Source: Ephemerocybe angulata
Lineage: Eukaryota; Basidiomycota; Agaricomycetes; Agaricales; Psathyrellaceae
DNA length: 64,000 bases
Direction: 5' to 3'
Assembly: GCA_013368325.1 (NCBI GenBank)
Contig: JAACJK010000016.1
Coordinates: 124,001 to 188,000 of the forward strand
A model generated the notes under the pieces. It was not told the DNA's origin and did no database searches. It was given only the letters and a program-made list of their open reading frames with translations. Of the stretch, positions 36,695 through 49,488 are shown piece by piece; within the stretch, counting starts at the first letter, position 1, and each line of letters opens with the position of its first letter. The position numbers and the translations under genes were made by a program.

Positions 36695-37310
36695 ACGCCG
36701 CTAAGGGCTGATGCTGGGGTCGATATGGAGAGATACGAAGAGCGCATGAGCGGGAACGTTCTGTAGGCCTGTAGTGGGCGCGCCTTCGAAAGGTGAGATG
36801 CGCCGAAGTGCAGGAAGGGGCGAGGGCGCTACGATCACGACATCGGCTTCAATGAGGGTGAGCATGGCGGCTGCTCTGTCGAGCACGCACGGTTCCATTG
36901 CGAGGCGCACGGGAAAGTCTAACGGCTGGTTAGGGATGTGAGGAGCAGAGGCTCGATGTCGCGCCCTTGAAGATCGCAGACGAGGACGAGCGGCTGTAGA
37001 GTATGGCGGTGTATGGATGTGGGGTTGGTGGTGAGGGACTCAAACTCGGGCAGCCGAGGCGAGCGTCGGAGGTGAGGAGGTGCTGAGAGGTCCAGCGGTG
37101 TCATCGTTGGCTGGAAGACGCGGACGAGGGGAGGCCGTCGGTGGAGCTCAACATATGTCGGGGCTGATTTGACGCTGCAGATGGTGTGATGGGTGTGTTT
37201 GCAGGATTTTCAGTACGAATTACAGTCAAATGGCGGGCGACACCTACGGGCCACGGCGATAGGGCTTTCGGGACGAGGACATTGTGGTGAGAGATCCACA
37301 TTGGATCCAC
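36695..37310 (-). pseudogene. Protein-like relic, family unknown
   Basis: Three abutting minus-strand frames read as one interrupted protein: LTVIRTENPANTPIT, then SAPPHLRRSPRLPEFESL and LVLVCDLQGRDIEPLLL, then FPVRLAMEPCVLDRAAAMLT and PLPALRRISPFEG. Two frame changes near 37100 and 36915 would be needed. The sequence composition is protein-like, but I recognise no domain. Confidence 0.3.
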
Positions 37311-38392
37311 ACCGCTTCAACAGCGTATGTATGAGATGTGGACGGGGAGTGAGGATGAGGGTTGGATGAGGGGGACTAGAGGGTGTTGGGAGTGGGATGG
37401 TGCGTCGACCGACTGAATTTTGAATTTGTGTATATACCTACTTATGGTTGGTAATTGCGCGATTCAAGGTATCTTGTGCTTTATGACGATCTGCTAGAAG
37501 TCTTAACTTGAGCACTTTTAACCGCTTTTCGGGTGCATGTGATTCTGGCGTGACAGTCGTTTCTCTTCAAATCTACTGTTACATGAAGGTGGGTATAACG
37601 AAATAGGTTAATGTGATACTTTAGCAACGCGAACGCATCAAGTCTGATACCCGCTCCGCCAGTATGCACCGGGGCGGCCGTATGCGCAGTCGGAGCGTAC
37701 GGATAAAGCGCCACATGCCCACGATACCACTGATGGAGAACTGGAGGAATCGCCTACGACGTGCACATCTATGTCACACCATATCGTGCTCTCATTATTC
37801 ACTTTCAGCTTACGCATGTCGCTGTGTGTCCCCCAACACCTATCGAAGCCCCTTACAGCTGAGCCCTGCGGATGATTTGAAATCTCGAAGACCAACTCCT
37901 CGATTCATGAATACGCCTAGTGCAGAAGGGGATTAAGCTGTTCAAGCCTCCTGGAGAAATTGCCTTCGGGCCTCTCGCACTGTACATTTCCATCCCAAAC
38001 CATCGACATCCGCTTCCAATCGCTCAATATGTGGACTACACCATTCTCCATTCATATTGGTATCTCCTGAAGTCCTCAATGCGTGTATGTATACATATAT
38101 GTGTGACTAATGGGGGAGAAATGTGAGATAATGCAAAATACCACGAAGAGCGCCGCGGGGAGGATGGGCAATGTAAAAGACCGTAGACGGCGAATGCCTT
38201 TACACGAGTACCTTGGGTGTAACATCAGAATATCGCTTTGTTGTAATCGGCGGAGCTACTCACGAGATGACAACGTACATCGCCCAGCGGGCATCCAAGA
38301 CGCGCTTTTTATACACTTTTTGAGTTTTAGCGCGGGATGCACACGTGAAGCTGAGAACTCGCCTTTGAACATACCATGACCGCAGGTCCATA

Positions 38393-38935
38393 GGAGGGTA
38401 TCTGGATTGTCGAAGAAATGGGGGAACGAGTGTTAAACAAAGCGAGACGTGCATAGAATCGTCCGATACAGAGAACAACAGAATGACTATCAGATACGCT
38501 CACCAGACGCCGTCAGCCGCATCCAATCCCCAACCCAACTTAACTCGTCAAAGCTCATCATCGTCACCGGCATCGTGCGCCAGAGTTCTTCGACGCCGGT
38601 CCCGGTACACTTGTGCTAGTCAGTAGATATCTTGCCGGGCCCAGTGTGCTGCGCACCGTGGCCGAGTCGACGATGAAGATGAAATCGACGCACCGAACGG
38701 TGTCGAAACGGCTCAGATAGGTCCATCACCTAACCAACCGCAAAACACCGACTCACCAATGAAGCCCACATCCCTGGCTCGTCACTCCTCCTTCCACCTA
38801 CACCTTTCTTCCCACAACGACGGATAAAACTCCCACACCTCCCTGCCACACTCCCCGAAGTCTCACTGTCCAACCACAGCTCTAAACTCTTACCCAGCCT
38901 TCCCTCTCCCACTCGCCTCCAATATATGTACTCGC
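38393..38935 (-). pseudogene. Duplicated gene fragment D, copy 1 (decayed)
   Basis: This matches 62897-63452 in the same orientation. Exon-like pieces are the same as in copy 2 (CVDFIFIVDSATVRST) but a stop and shifts interrupt the second half of the exon. Downstream (to about 38260) a frame with LLWTCGHGMFKGEFS follows a shared splice acceptor; this part is absent from copy 2. Family not recognised. Confidence 0.45.
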
Positions 38936-39419
38936 CTATTATACTACCATTCCGTATGACCCCTCATAGTTGGCAAAGGTGTACACCATGGGTCATGGAA
39001 AAAATGCACGATCAATGCTTATTACAAACAAGATCCGGCCTCACTTCGCTTCGGCGACTGGTCAGCGAGGGCGAGAGAGCTCTGGGTTCAACAATCTTGA
39101 CCGTTGCATCGATGGGACCAAGCAAAAGAGAATGTGAAATCAATATTGACGGTCCAAGTAAATGTATTAAGAAAGCGTGTAACAAAAAAAAAAAAGTAAC
39201 AAATGGGCAAGGAAAGACGTGGACACAAAAGAGTGGATGAACAAAAGACAGGGTAGGACACGGAAACAAAAATGTACATATAAGAGGGCGGCGAGACGAG
39301 ATGCGAAAAGAAAGACCGTGAACAAATAGAGACAAACGAAGTCGCGGGTTTCTGTAATATACGGGTAACACGGACCAACCCTAAGCTAATTTATTCCCTA
39401 TTACAATTAACTAAGTCAC

Positions 39420-40290
39420 AGCAGCGATTTCAGTCCCATGTAGCAGCCAGGCGAGCTTATAATCGATGCAGCGAGGTGCAGCTCCCATTGCATCCCCGTC
39501 GAGCATGGATAGATGCAACGAGGTGCTGCACCTATTTGAGTCCTGTCTGGCGGCTAGAAGAGCATGGAATCAATGCAGCAAAGTGCAGCACTCGTTTTAG
39601 TCCCGTCTAGCGGCCAGACGAATGTGCAATAGCTGCAACGAGGGTGCTGCACCTATTGGTCCCGCCTAGAGGCCAGACAAGTCTACAATAGCTGCAACGA
39701 AGGTGCTGCACCTATTGGAGTCCCGTCTAGGGGCCATACGAGTCTGCAATAGCTGCAACGAGGGTGCTGCACCTATTGGAGTCTGGTTTAGTGGCCAGAC
39801 GAGTCTAAAATACCTGCAACGAATTGCTGCAGCTGTTGGAGTCCCGTCTGGGGGCGAGACGAGCCTGGAATCGATGCAGAGAAGTGCAGTACTCGTGTAA
39901 GTCCCGTCTAGTTGTGAAAAGAGGCTGGGATCGACGCACTGAGTTCCAGAACTCATTTTGGTCCCGTCTGGTGATGGCACGCGCATGGATAAATGAAACG
40001 AGGTGCTGCACCGATTTGAGTCCCGTCAAGGTGAAAAAACGAACCTCAAATTGACGCACCAAGTTGCAGGAGTCGCGTGAGTCCCGTCTAACTGCAAGAC
40101 GATGCTAGAACGCTACAACGATGCAGCAAGGTGGCACCTGGCTAGGAGAATCAACAATCGATGCGCAGACCAGCAATACGCCGCATTGATTGCGCTCCTG
40201 ACTGGGTCCCAAGATTGAGACGAGTACAGAATCGACGCGTAGAATTGTAGGTGTTTTAGTCCCGTCTAGATGGTTGCGGCTGGCACTCAC
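39420..40290 (+). repeat. 60-bp-period minisatellite
   Basis: Units begin GTCCCGTCTAG and recur at 39540, 39600, 39659, 39720, 39780, 39840, 39900, 39960, 40020 and 40080, almost exactly 60 bp apart. Looser units lie on both sides (39439, about 40188, 40258). Each contains a small dyad such as GTGCTGCAC. Because 60 is divisible by three, frames stay open on both strands with a 20-residue period; this alone is not evidence of coding. Confidence 0.9.
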
Positions 40291-40299
40291 CATTGAATC

Positions 40300-41013
40300 C
40301 ATTGCGAGCACGGTCGCATCAGTGATCACCCATCGCGTACGTTAATTCGAGCTCTGCAGCCGGTTATTGTCATATTCTGGGTCTCAAGTGCTAATGGAAT
40401 GGACGTACGGCTTTGGAACATCCCGCAGTCGGGGAAGCGGTTGATAGACATTCGAGGCCGCATATCCATAGTCCACCTGACACCTACTAGAACGAGACCC
40501 TTAAATCGGGGCGAGGCATCGACTGGCTATACTACAGGCAGAATAATCATTTTGGTGATAGAACTCGATGCCAATAAGAGCTCACCATGATGTGGGGCCG
40601 TAACGCGAAGGTGGGCGGCTGGTGCGACGTGGTTGTGGATAAAGATGCAAGGCCTGGCCGGCACGATTTCAACGGGCCTAGCGTGACTCAATAATTTCTG
40701 ATGAATGCTGGTTTCAGCTCATCTTCGCACTCTTGTGACGTCGTATTTCAATCTTTGCAATGGGTAAGTCCTTCCACATTCCCCGTGTTTCGATACTCAC
40801 ACTACAGTGTGTACAGCCTGATTGAGTTGCGCATTAAACTACTAACAACTCATCATAGGTAGGATTAACCCGTCTTGTGTCGAAGGGCAGGAGTGTGATG
40901 CCCAGAATTTGATAGCCCAGCATACTAAGGTAAAGTCGTACTGAGAAACTCACCCTCGAGCTGAACACTCCGCATCACATTTAGCTATTTTCTGAGATGG
41001 TGATCTGTACCGA
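40300..41013. other. No gene recognised
   Basis: No frame, splice pattern or repeat unit that I could assign. It ends at the target duplication CCGA of the TRIM-like element. Confidence 0.4.
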
Positions 41014-42461
41014 TGAAGGCGCAACGATGCGTCTGAGTGCGAAGGGGGTTCGGGCCTCGTTGTCGACGACTCACGTAGCTCGTAGTGTAGAGAAAATAGA
41101 TGTATTCTGGCGCAGAGAGGGAATCGGAAGGAGGGTGGGTGAGCTACATGGGGGGGAAGTAGCTAAGGAACGAAACGGAACGATCGAAACATAAAAAACA
41201 TATCGGAACGCTCCGAAACTCCGACATAGGGGTACCCATGATCTAAATGAGGTGACGTGATCGGCGCGTACGCCGGTCGCGTTCCCTACATCTCCCAGGA
41301 ACTTCTCGTACTGACCCTAGGTCAGTGCGACACTTGCGAGTCGTGATAGCGAAGTCGTAGTCGAGTCTTGATCTTCAGCACAAAACCGCCCTATCGATGC
41401 GTATCTTCTGACGACTTGAGGCTACGGCTCGGGGCTTAGAATGAGGATGCGACGGCGATACGCGATGCGACTTGAAAGCGCCCACGGATTGTGGACTAGA
41501 GTTGGTGACGGACAGGGTGGATGGGGAAAGAAGGACAGAGTCAACGCTGGAACGTGGGGTGGCTGCTGGAGGATGTTGCTTGGATGGTGCCGTGTTGGAG
41601 ACCTTGCTGGCCGCAGACGCATTCGGAGGATGATGGTGGAGGTATGCGACGTGGTGTAGAACGAATAAACGAACGAGACGTGGTACGAATGGTGAACGAG
41701 ACGAGGATGCAACCCCAGGCACACGGGCCCGGTCGTAGGTTGCCGATGACGAGACGAGACGATAGTGCGACCCCCAGGCTCACGGGCTCTGGACGTAGGC
41801 CACCGATAACGAAACGAGACGCCGAGTAAACTGAATCCCCATGCCTCAACTGTTGGGCATGGCCGACTACTCCAGGCAGCTACCGTGACTATCAGGGACT
41901 CGTAAGTTTGACTAGCCGGGCAGTACTGAGCTGGGCGCTGAGAATTGAACGTGGTGGAGGTGTGCGGCGAGCGATGCGATGCGATGCGACGAGCGTGATG
42001 AGGCTTGAGGCCGGAAGTGGGAACGGCAAGCGATAGGGGTAGGCAGCGACGGCAATGGTTGGGACTCCAGATCCGGGATTGCGATAGACAGAGCGGTGAA
42101 GGAATGATGGGGAGAAGGACGACGTACGAGCCAGAGGTGAGTGTCTCGAACAAAGGATGGAACCCCCTCGCGGTGGGCTCCAGTTGAAGGCGCAACGATG
42201 CGTCTGAGTGCGAAGGGGGTTCGGGCCTCGTTGTCGACGACTCACGTAGCTCGTAGTGTAGAGAAAATAGATGTATTCTGGCGCAGAGAGGGAATCGGAA
42301 GGAGGGTGGGTGAGCTACATGGGGGGGAAGTAGCTAAGGAACGAAACGGAACGATCGAAACATAAAAAACATATCGGAACGCTCCGAAACTCCGACATAG
42401 GGGTACCCATGATCTAAATGAGGTGACGTGATCGGCGCGTACGCCGGTCGCGTTCCCTACA
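41014..42461 (-). mobile_element. TRIM-like non-autonomous LTR retrotransposon, 1448 bp
   Basis: Identical 277-bp direct repeats (41014-41290 and 42185-42461) with TG...CA ends enclose 894 bp. The 4-bp sequence CCGA flanks both sides (41010-41013 and 42462-42465). In minus orientation a PBS (TGGAGCCCACCG) starts 2 nt after the 5' LTR and a PPT-like CCTGGGAGA abuts the 3' LTR. There is no gag, protease, RT or integrase, so it must be moved by an autonomous relative. A 257-codon minus-strand frame covers most of the interior but has no domain and is partly made of simple repeats. Identical LTRs indicate a recent insertion. Confidence 0.85.
42163..42182 (-). other. Primer binding site of the TRIM-like element
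   Basis: TGGAGCCCACCG followed by CGAGGGG, 2 nt from the LTR. It shares its first 12 bases with the PBS at 19940-19959. Confidence 0.7.
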
Positions 42462-44390
42462 CCGATGATGAGAGACATAAGTGGAGGTGATACTCACCCT
42501 CAAGTAAGTAAGCGGAGCACATGAGGAGACGGACTAGAACGATATCGACGATTTCCAGTGCGTGTCTTCGTGTGTCTGCGACGTCGTAAAGTGAGCCTGT
42601 TGAGCTGGCTGTGGCGGGATGCTGGCACGCCGAACGTGGTCGCAGAGTACGAGCGACGTGAGTGCGTAGATCTTCTGGGGTCTGGGGGAAGATCTTCACT
42701 CCCTGAGCACGCTGGTAAAGTGAATGAGTCGACTTACTCGACAAATGTTGGAGCATAACGCACAGAAATGGGAGATGACGACTCATGGATGATGGCAGGT
42801 TTCGTTTTGGAATAACTCGACTGCGTGCGTTGAGGTGAATCGAATTACACTCCAATTCCTGCAATATCGCTTTTTGCACGAGCCTCCTTGTGATTCTTGA
42901 AGCACTCGGGCTTTGTACGTGACGTGACGTATCGTGCGTTTGCACCGAGGCCAAGAAAAAACCTGATTCTCCCGGGCGGAGTTTCCATGAGAGAAGGTTA
43001 ATCACGTCAAGAGAGGAGAAGAGGTACGTACAGGAATAGAGTCATGATGGAGAAGTGAGTCGTTTCTAGAGACATGTAAGACGAAGTGAGTCGTTTCTAG
43101 AGACATGTAAGACGAAGTACTAACAGAAAGGTGTCCGGTACCTCCAAGGTACCTCTTCGCTTTTTGCAGTTCAACGAGTATTCATTCGCTCCCAGTTTCA
43201 ATGTCAACGGTACGCACGTAGATATACACATTTCAGACTAGCGGAGAACTCGTCGTATCCAGAACGAACGGCCAGCGAAGAGAAATATTACACCTTAGCG
43301 AGCGACTTGTGGACATCACGATAGCATTGAATAATGTATCACGTTTGACGTATTCTACAAGATAAACTACCAATCATTCGCCGTACCTCAAGACGATAGA
43401 TTCGTCCTCCCTCTCACGCATCTAGGGCAGACGGAAGGGGCGGGGATTGCGAGCTCGATACGATAGGTGGAGAAAATAGAGAACACAAGCAAGAAGGAGA
43501 TGGGCAAAGTAGAAGCGACATGATAGGCTGGCGTCGACGGGCGCGAATCAGGCTCCGGATACATCGTCAAGTGTACGTTCGACGAATAGCATCAACGTAA
43601 TGAGGGTTTATAACATGGGGAATGCGCTTACCTCGACTGTTATTCGCTCCCCGTCACACTGTCCGTCGTCGTCGTCGTCGTCACTTCACCCTCGCTCCTC
43701 ACTATGCTCATGCCACCTCTGTCCTGAGTCCCTCATTGTCTCCCTGCTGTATCGATTCATCATCGTCGTGGTAAGAAGTCCTCCTGCTTGTCGACGTGTC
43801 CTCTCCCCCTCATGCCGTTGACCTCAAGTCTCACCCGTCCATCCACCTATCACCGCCGTCCATCAACCACCTATTGACTCTCGACCCTCTCGCGACCGCC
43901 GCCGCACATCCCGACTACCGAGAACCGTAGACCGAGCAACTTTTCCACCCCGCGTCCTTCTGTCAACCGTCGGCACCCATCCTCTCGCCGCTATCTCCGG
44001 TCACGACATCCTATCCCCTCCCGATGCTCTCGCTCCACCCAACTCTATCCCCTCACCGCTGGTGCGTTACGCGTAGTGGATCATCGTAGCCGGAGATGTC
44101 CCCTCCATCCTCGATCGCTCCACATCCGAGCAACGTCCGACGCCCCTCCACTCATCGCCGTCACCCCAACTCACTCCCCCACCCACCATCTTATCTCCCC
44201 GCCCACTCGTCACCCGTAGTCGTCGTGCCCAATCGTTGTGGTTGTATCGGCCTGTAGCAGTCAGTGGATTACCCTCCACGGCTCCGCCAAGTAGAGGACA
44301 TGTCGTCCGGTTACTCGTCGGATACGAAAATCCATTAGTATGCAACGTGAACGCGGTATCAAAATGAATAGTGCCATGAACGAAAGCACT
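42462..44390. other. No gene recognised
   Basis: Features seen are a 31-bp tandem duplication (GTGAGTCGTTTCTAGAGACA and following bases, about 43053-43116) and a GTC microsatellite near 43664. A stretch at 43590-43690 resembles 28030-28130 and 63690-63780 and belongs to the flank of the coiled-coil copies. No protein could be assigned. Confidence 0.4.
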
Positions 44391-44399
44391 CACCTCCGA

Positions 44400-45150
44400 C
44401 TCGACGAAGGCTCGGGTACCGGCGCAAGCACAGGGCACACTCTCTGACCCACCTTCCGCTCCAGCGCGCTGATTATGCTCTGCGCGGCGGTATGCTGAAC
44501 GCAACGACCATACTCGCCTGCGCCGTGAGCTGGTCAATCTACTCCTGAATCCCCCGCCGTGACGGTGGTGGTGCTCTGCGACAGCGGCGATGGCGACGGG
44601 GCACCGTTGCTAATGGGGAGCATGAGGCGTTGAAGAGGGAGGTAAAGACGTTGCCGGAGATGACCGAGTCGAGGCAGAGGGAGTTGGAGGAGTTGAAGGG
44701 TGGGTTCGGGGACGATGGCGCTGACGCGAGAACTGTCTGTATGACCGTCCCGAACGACCTCGAGTCGGTCGACGAGGAGGATGGGAGTGACGAGGTGGAC
44801 TTGGAGAAGGAAACGGAGGATGGGGATCGTCGCGAGGCAGAGGCGGAGGAGGCGGCGCGCGAGGAGCTCGAGCGCCGAAACGAGACGGACCCCACACCTG
44901 ACGACCCCACACCTCCTGCCTCGTCACCGCGTGTGCTGGGATCTTGTTGACCTGGTGAGGTTCGACGATGAATCCGGTTTCAGCTGGGTAGGGCAGTGCC
45001 ACAGCGATGGTGGGCTGCTGGGCGGCGGGCGTCGAAAACGGCGGCTCTGTAGCGAAAATCGTGCGCGAAGTCATTGTCGTGGCTGAACGGTGCCAAGAAC
45101 GGGGGCGGCATGCTCCAACGTCAGGACTGACCCTAACCACAGGGTAGCAT
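44400..45150 (-). pseudogene. Coiled-coil gene family, copy 3
   Basis: On the minus strand the N-terminus begins MTSRTIFATEPPFSTPAAQQ (from about 45075), then PYPAETGFIVEPHQVNKIP. The coiled-coil part (44945-44630) is, unexpectedly, open on the plus strand, reading MKREVKTLPEMTESRQREL and DDGSDEVD-like acidic sequence. So the two halves lie in opposite orientations and an internal inversion has occurred. A third piece near 44410-44460 matches the STISALEKKV region. It is a rearranged relic. Confidence 0.5.
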
Positions 45151-46385
45151 GCACGTGGTGGGAGCCAAACGTCCATCACACTCTGCCTCGGCCAAAGCTC
45201 TCTCTCAATGCACGCCTTCCCTTCGCGCACCTCACCTTGTTATTTTCTGCGCCAATCCCTCGACCCCCTTCGATTTTCGGCCTCGGCGCGTCCATCCCAT
45301 TCGATTCTCTGATTTCCTTCCGCTCTTTCCCATCCGCTTTCCCCAGCCACTTCAGACTTTGTACCTTTCCAGTACCGCAGATAGACTTTCGCATGGCTAG
45401 TATAAAGTCGAGCTGTATATAGCGGGAGATGAGACTGCTATGTTAAAATGCACAACCATTATAATAGAAGATAATATACTTTTGAATAAAATCCTGACTT
45501 CATATCTCATTGGGTATAACTATTCTCCCGATAAAAACCGTGCAGAATGGCCCCGGCGAGTCCTCAGCTTGAACAGTGGAATTGGACCGCTCCAATTCAT
45601 TTTTTTGACGCATAGCTTCACTCCGCACACAGGTAGGTCAGAGTACTACTCCGTGTTCCAGCTATGAAGCGACTGTGAACTCACTGTTCCAGCTGAGAAT
45701 GGGCGCTCTCAGGCATGAAAGTAATCGGTGGGCCAAACATTGTAAAATGAGATGAATTAATATAGTAATACTAAACGCGACTAGTCTGATCCAGCATTTC
45801 GAATCTATGGTTTGTAAAATTCACTACTAATTCTCGCTTCGCGATTTCTAAACCACAATAATCCCAATAGTTGATGGACTATTCAAACTCTGTATGAATA
45901 TTCACACGCAAAGTCACAAGTCCGTCATGAATATGCAAGGAAAATTGTCTCAATGGTAAAGAACATTGCGAGTGGGAGCGGTAAACTCGCGGTAAAGTTT
46001 TGGGAATCAGCCTTCCGACGACGAACCGAGTATGATAAGTAAGATGACTAAGTACAGTAATACCCAACGTGAGTCCTCAAGGCCTCAGAGTGCGAGTTTG
46101 GAGTCTCCAGTGCGTACCTCTCACTATTGTCATAATTCAACGCACAAACTCGCAATAGCGAGTCGAAGAAAGCCTACCCTCAACACAAAGTCTTGGAGCT
46201 GCTTCGTGAATATCAAAGGGCGAGGATCCACGTACTTACCGAGTTGACGAGTAGAAAAAGTACGCGACAATGTGTACCACAGTCATCGATGCATGAATCA
46301 TTCCACTCGCCGAAGATTGGGAGAGGAATATTTGATATTTCGATAATAAACCCACAGCTTCTCAGGCTAGTATAACCTCGTACTT
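45151..46385. other. No gene recognised
   Basis: No protein or repeat could be assigned. AT content rises after 45420. Confidence 0.4.
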
Positions 46386-46389
46386 ATGC

Positions 46390-46770
46390 TGAGGTATTAT
46401 GAGTGAAAATCCGCGAAATAATCAGACGGCGGTGGTACACTGCGAGAGCGGCGATGGCGATGGCGTGCGGGGATTCACCAAGGATGTCGGGTGGCGAGGG
46501 GCTCAGGTATATGGGTCGTCTCTCATTCCGTGGACCGTCGCTCGAGCCCCTCGCGCCCCGCCTCCTCCGCCTCTGCCTAGCGACGATCCTAATCCTCCTA
46601 TTCCTCTCCAAGTCCACCTCGTCACTCTGGTCCCCCTTTGCGACTGACTCGAGCTCATATGGGACGACCGTTGAGGCACTCCTCGCATCGTCGTCATCAT
46701 ACTCAAACTCATCCATCGGCTCAACCAACTCCCTCTGCCTCGACTCGGTTATCTGCCGCAACATCGTAAC
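46390..46770 (-). pseudogene. Coiled-coil gene family, copy 4
   Basis: The minus-strand frame reads MLRQITESRQRELVEPM, then DDDDARSASTVVPYELESV and SDEVDLE, the central segment of the family. A shift follows within the arginine-rich part. N- and C-terminal parts are missing. Confidence 0.6.
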
Positions 46771-46839
46771 TTACCCGGACGCTCTCAGCTCTGCAAGTCA
46801 ATCTACAAATTCGGACTTTCCGGTGAGCCTAGCACCTTA

Positions 46840-49400
46840 AGATGAGGTAAATAAATATAGTAATACTAGATGCGACTATTCTGTGCAAGCATTTCGAATC
46901 TTTGGTTTAGATTTACCATGTGCTTGTGCTCGCCTCCGAATTTGTACAGCATAAATAATCGCAGGAGTGGTGCGAACATTACAACTCTGTACGACTGTCC
47001 ACACGCAAAGCCCGCGAATATGCAATGAATATTACCGTATCCCACATCAGACCCATATTATCCTGCCAACCTCCTGCCCCTTCGATGTTCGTGATCTAAG
47101 CTACAACCCATCGTCACTCCATCTCCCCGGCTCGCTCGTATCTTCGCGTTAGCATTCACATTCTATGATAACCTTGGTGGCGCACGAACCGCTCTCGTTT
47201 CTCTTTGGTGTCCTTCAGTGAGTCACTCTTTCTGGTGGCCTACCTTTATTTTTCCTAGATCCTCGGTTCCCATACTGGCATCATCACGTCTGAATCTACT
47301 TGTACACGGCCAGCAAAGGGTAAGCGAATGGTAAGAGGAGGAAAGCACTGCGAGCTTTCAAATGAGGAGGGTTTTACAAGTGACAGCGACAGAACCCACA
47401 ACCCCACCTATATTCACGCCATTATTCTGGCAATTAATATTGCGTCCTCATCTCCATAGGGAGCTGGATCGCAGGCGGTCCTCACTCCACGGTTGGGCAC
47501 CAACTTACCGACGTGCTCGCCGACATTGAGATCACAAGAAGCAGTATATCGTGTTATTTTACCACCTCTGTAATACGCTGTTACAGGTAGTACACGTCGA
47601 TATTGTGTGGGTGATCGGAAGCGTGGGCGGAACTGCAATCTAGCTCCGAAGTTGAAATTTGCTCCTCTTCGACTTTGGGCGCAATGGTAAGCGTGGCAGA
47701 TGGCTTCAGTGTGTATGTATTTCTTAGTATTAGACCGGAAAGCGGGATGTTGAATTTTCATTGTATTAGGCGCCCATTGGCCTTGAAACTCGTTAATCAT
47801 TTCCCAGTCAACTGGTGTCCCAAGGGGTATTGGTATAGAGATAACATACGGCCTCTCCATTGCCAACCCAATACAAGAGCATGACTGGGAATGGGCCGGA
47901 GCTCATTTGCAGTCGCCGAAGCCTAGCCACCCCAAACATCGCGTTCACAGGTTAACCCGTCTTCGTATCGCTATGTAAGCGCCCTGGAGCGTAGCAATGT
48001 ATCCACGTTTTCAACGTAATGACACATGTACACATATGACTTAAAGTCAATGAGAATAGTCAAATCTTCTGAATCATACGAAGATGGGTTTGAAGAATGG
48101 CCTCAATGAATTGCGAATTCACACTAGGTGCGCGCGAGCCAGAACTTTTAGAGGGTGAGCATCCCATTCAGCCTCCCACATTACAACGCACCTCGCTCGC
48201 ACTTCCCGAGCACCCTCAGTGCGCCACGCCAGGCTCCAGCACGTCTCCGCCGCCCACACTTCAACCGCCCCACCTCGACCCGCGAACTTGAAGCCACCAT
48301 TCGCTGTCGTCAACGTCGTCATCGGGCTCGTTTCGTTGGATTAACCAACGCAATCATAGGCTATAGCCTTCTGTATCGTCGAGGTGGATGGTTGCAGGGC
48401 TGCATTTGCACTGGTCGAAGGTGCGTTTATCTTTTCCTTCGCCTTCGTTGGTGAGACCAACACCTTCTGCGCGTCGCAGCAGTCGCATGCCTTTCGGCGT
48501 ACATTTGTGCGTGCTACTCGCTGCGCCTAGGCCGGTGTACCTCGCATGCTAGCACAGGTCAGTTCTCATGTTTCCTCGCCTCAGGACTTTGCTGACTAAA
48601 TTCTGTGAGCACTCCTACGTCGTCGACCCCCCGTAATTTGTGACAGCTCCCACATCCATTCCTTGCTCCATCGCTCATTGAAGTAAACTACACATGGGCT
48701 GCCCGGATGACTTATTGGTTTCGGAACAATGGGACGGCGGTAGAGTAAGGTGATGATTGTGCGTGAGTGAGCTCGGATCTCACGAAGGTACGTTCCTTTG
48801 TGCCGCGATCCCACTCACGATCTGGGCGAGTGTGCGTCCGTGTTCAGCTCTCCAGTGATGTGCGCTCGATGTCATCCTTGACTTGAGCGAAACGTTGGGA
48901 TGGGTCGGCGGTGGCGAAGCCGACGAATTAGCGCGCTCCAGATGGGCGTATCTGGCGGGATGTGTCAATGCGTGAGACTAACCGGGTGCTTCGTGCGTGC
49001 AGAGACCATCACTCGATGCCATTCCGTGGGCGCGAGCATTCGATTGGTGGACGCAAAGCGAGCACTGCCGCTGACCTGGATGTGGATCCCGACAGGGACT
49101 GTCGGGGGGGTGTGGTATAATTGCTGTGAGGCCTCTGTAAGTTCTCACTAACGCTTTGTGGCTCACAACGTATACCTGGGTCTAGAGACTCAATTAAAAT
49201 TGGACAGTACCTGGTTTAACTGATTGAATTTAATTTGAACTCAAGCTTTGGAATTCCAGTCGAGTTCTGCCGTAGCCTGTGTGTGTCTGTTGGACACGGC
49301 GCGAGGATCGGAGCTTGAAAAAGACAAGCTGAGGCGAGCGTTGAACTGAATGGACTCAGGGAGGGCTTTTCGACCGAGCACGCCGCACGGTTCCCACCAC
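46840..49400. other. No gene recognised
   Basis: Several short frames exist but none has a domain, and no convincing chain of exons was found. This probably includes the upstream region of the coiled-coil copy 5 near its right end. Confidence 0.35.
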
Positions 49401-49488
49401 GTGCATGCCAGCGTGTGGTTAGGGTTGGATGCAGTTCTTGTCATTTGAATTTTGTCACCGTTCCACGACGACCACGACCCTGCCCACG

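Noticed and set aside
39666..40062. Open frames with a 20-residue period in the minisatellite
   Set aside because: A 60-bp period keeps frames open automatically on both strands; no start context or transcript signal supports coding.
41422..42195. 257-codon minus-strand frame inside the TRIM-like element
   Set aside because: It starts within the LTR/PBS, has no recognisable domain and is partly made of CATCG-type simple repeats. It probably is a chance open frame.
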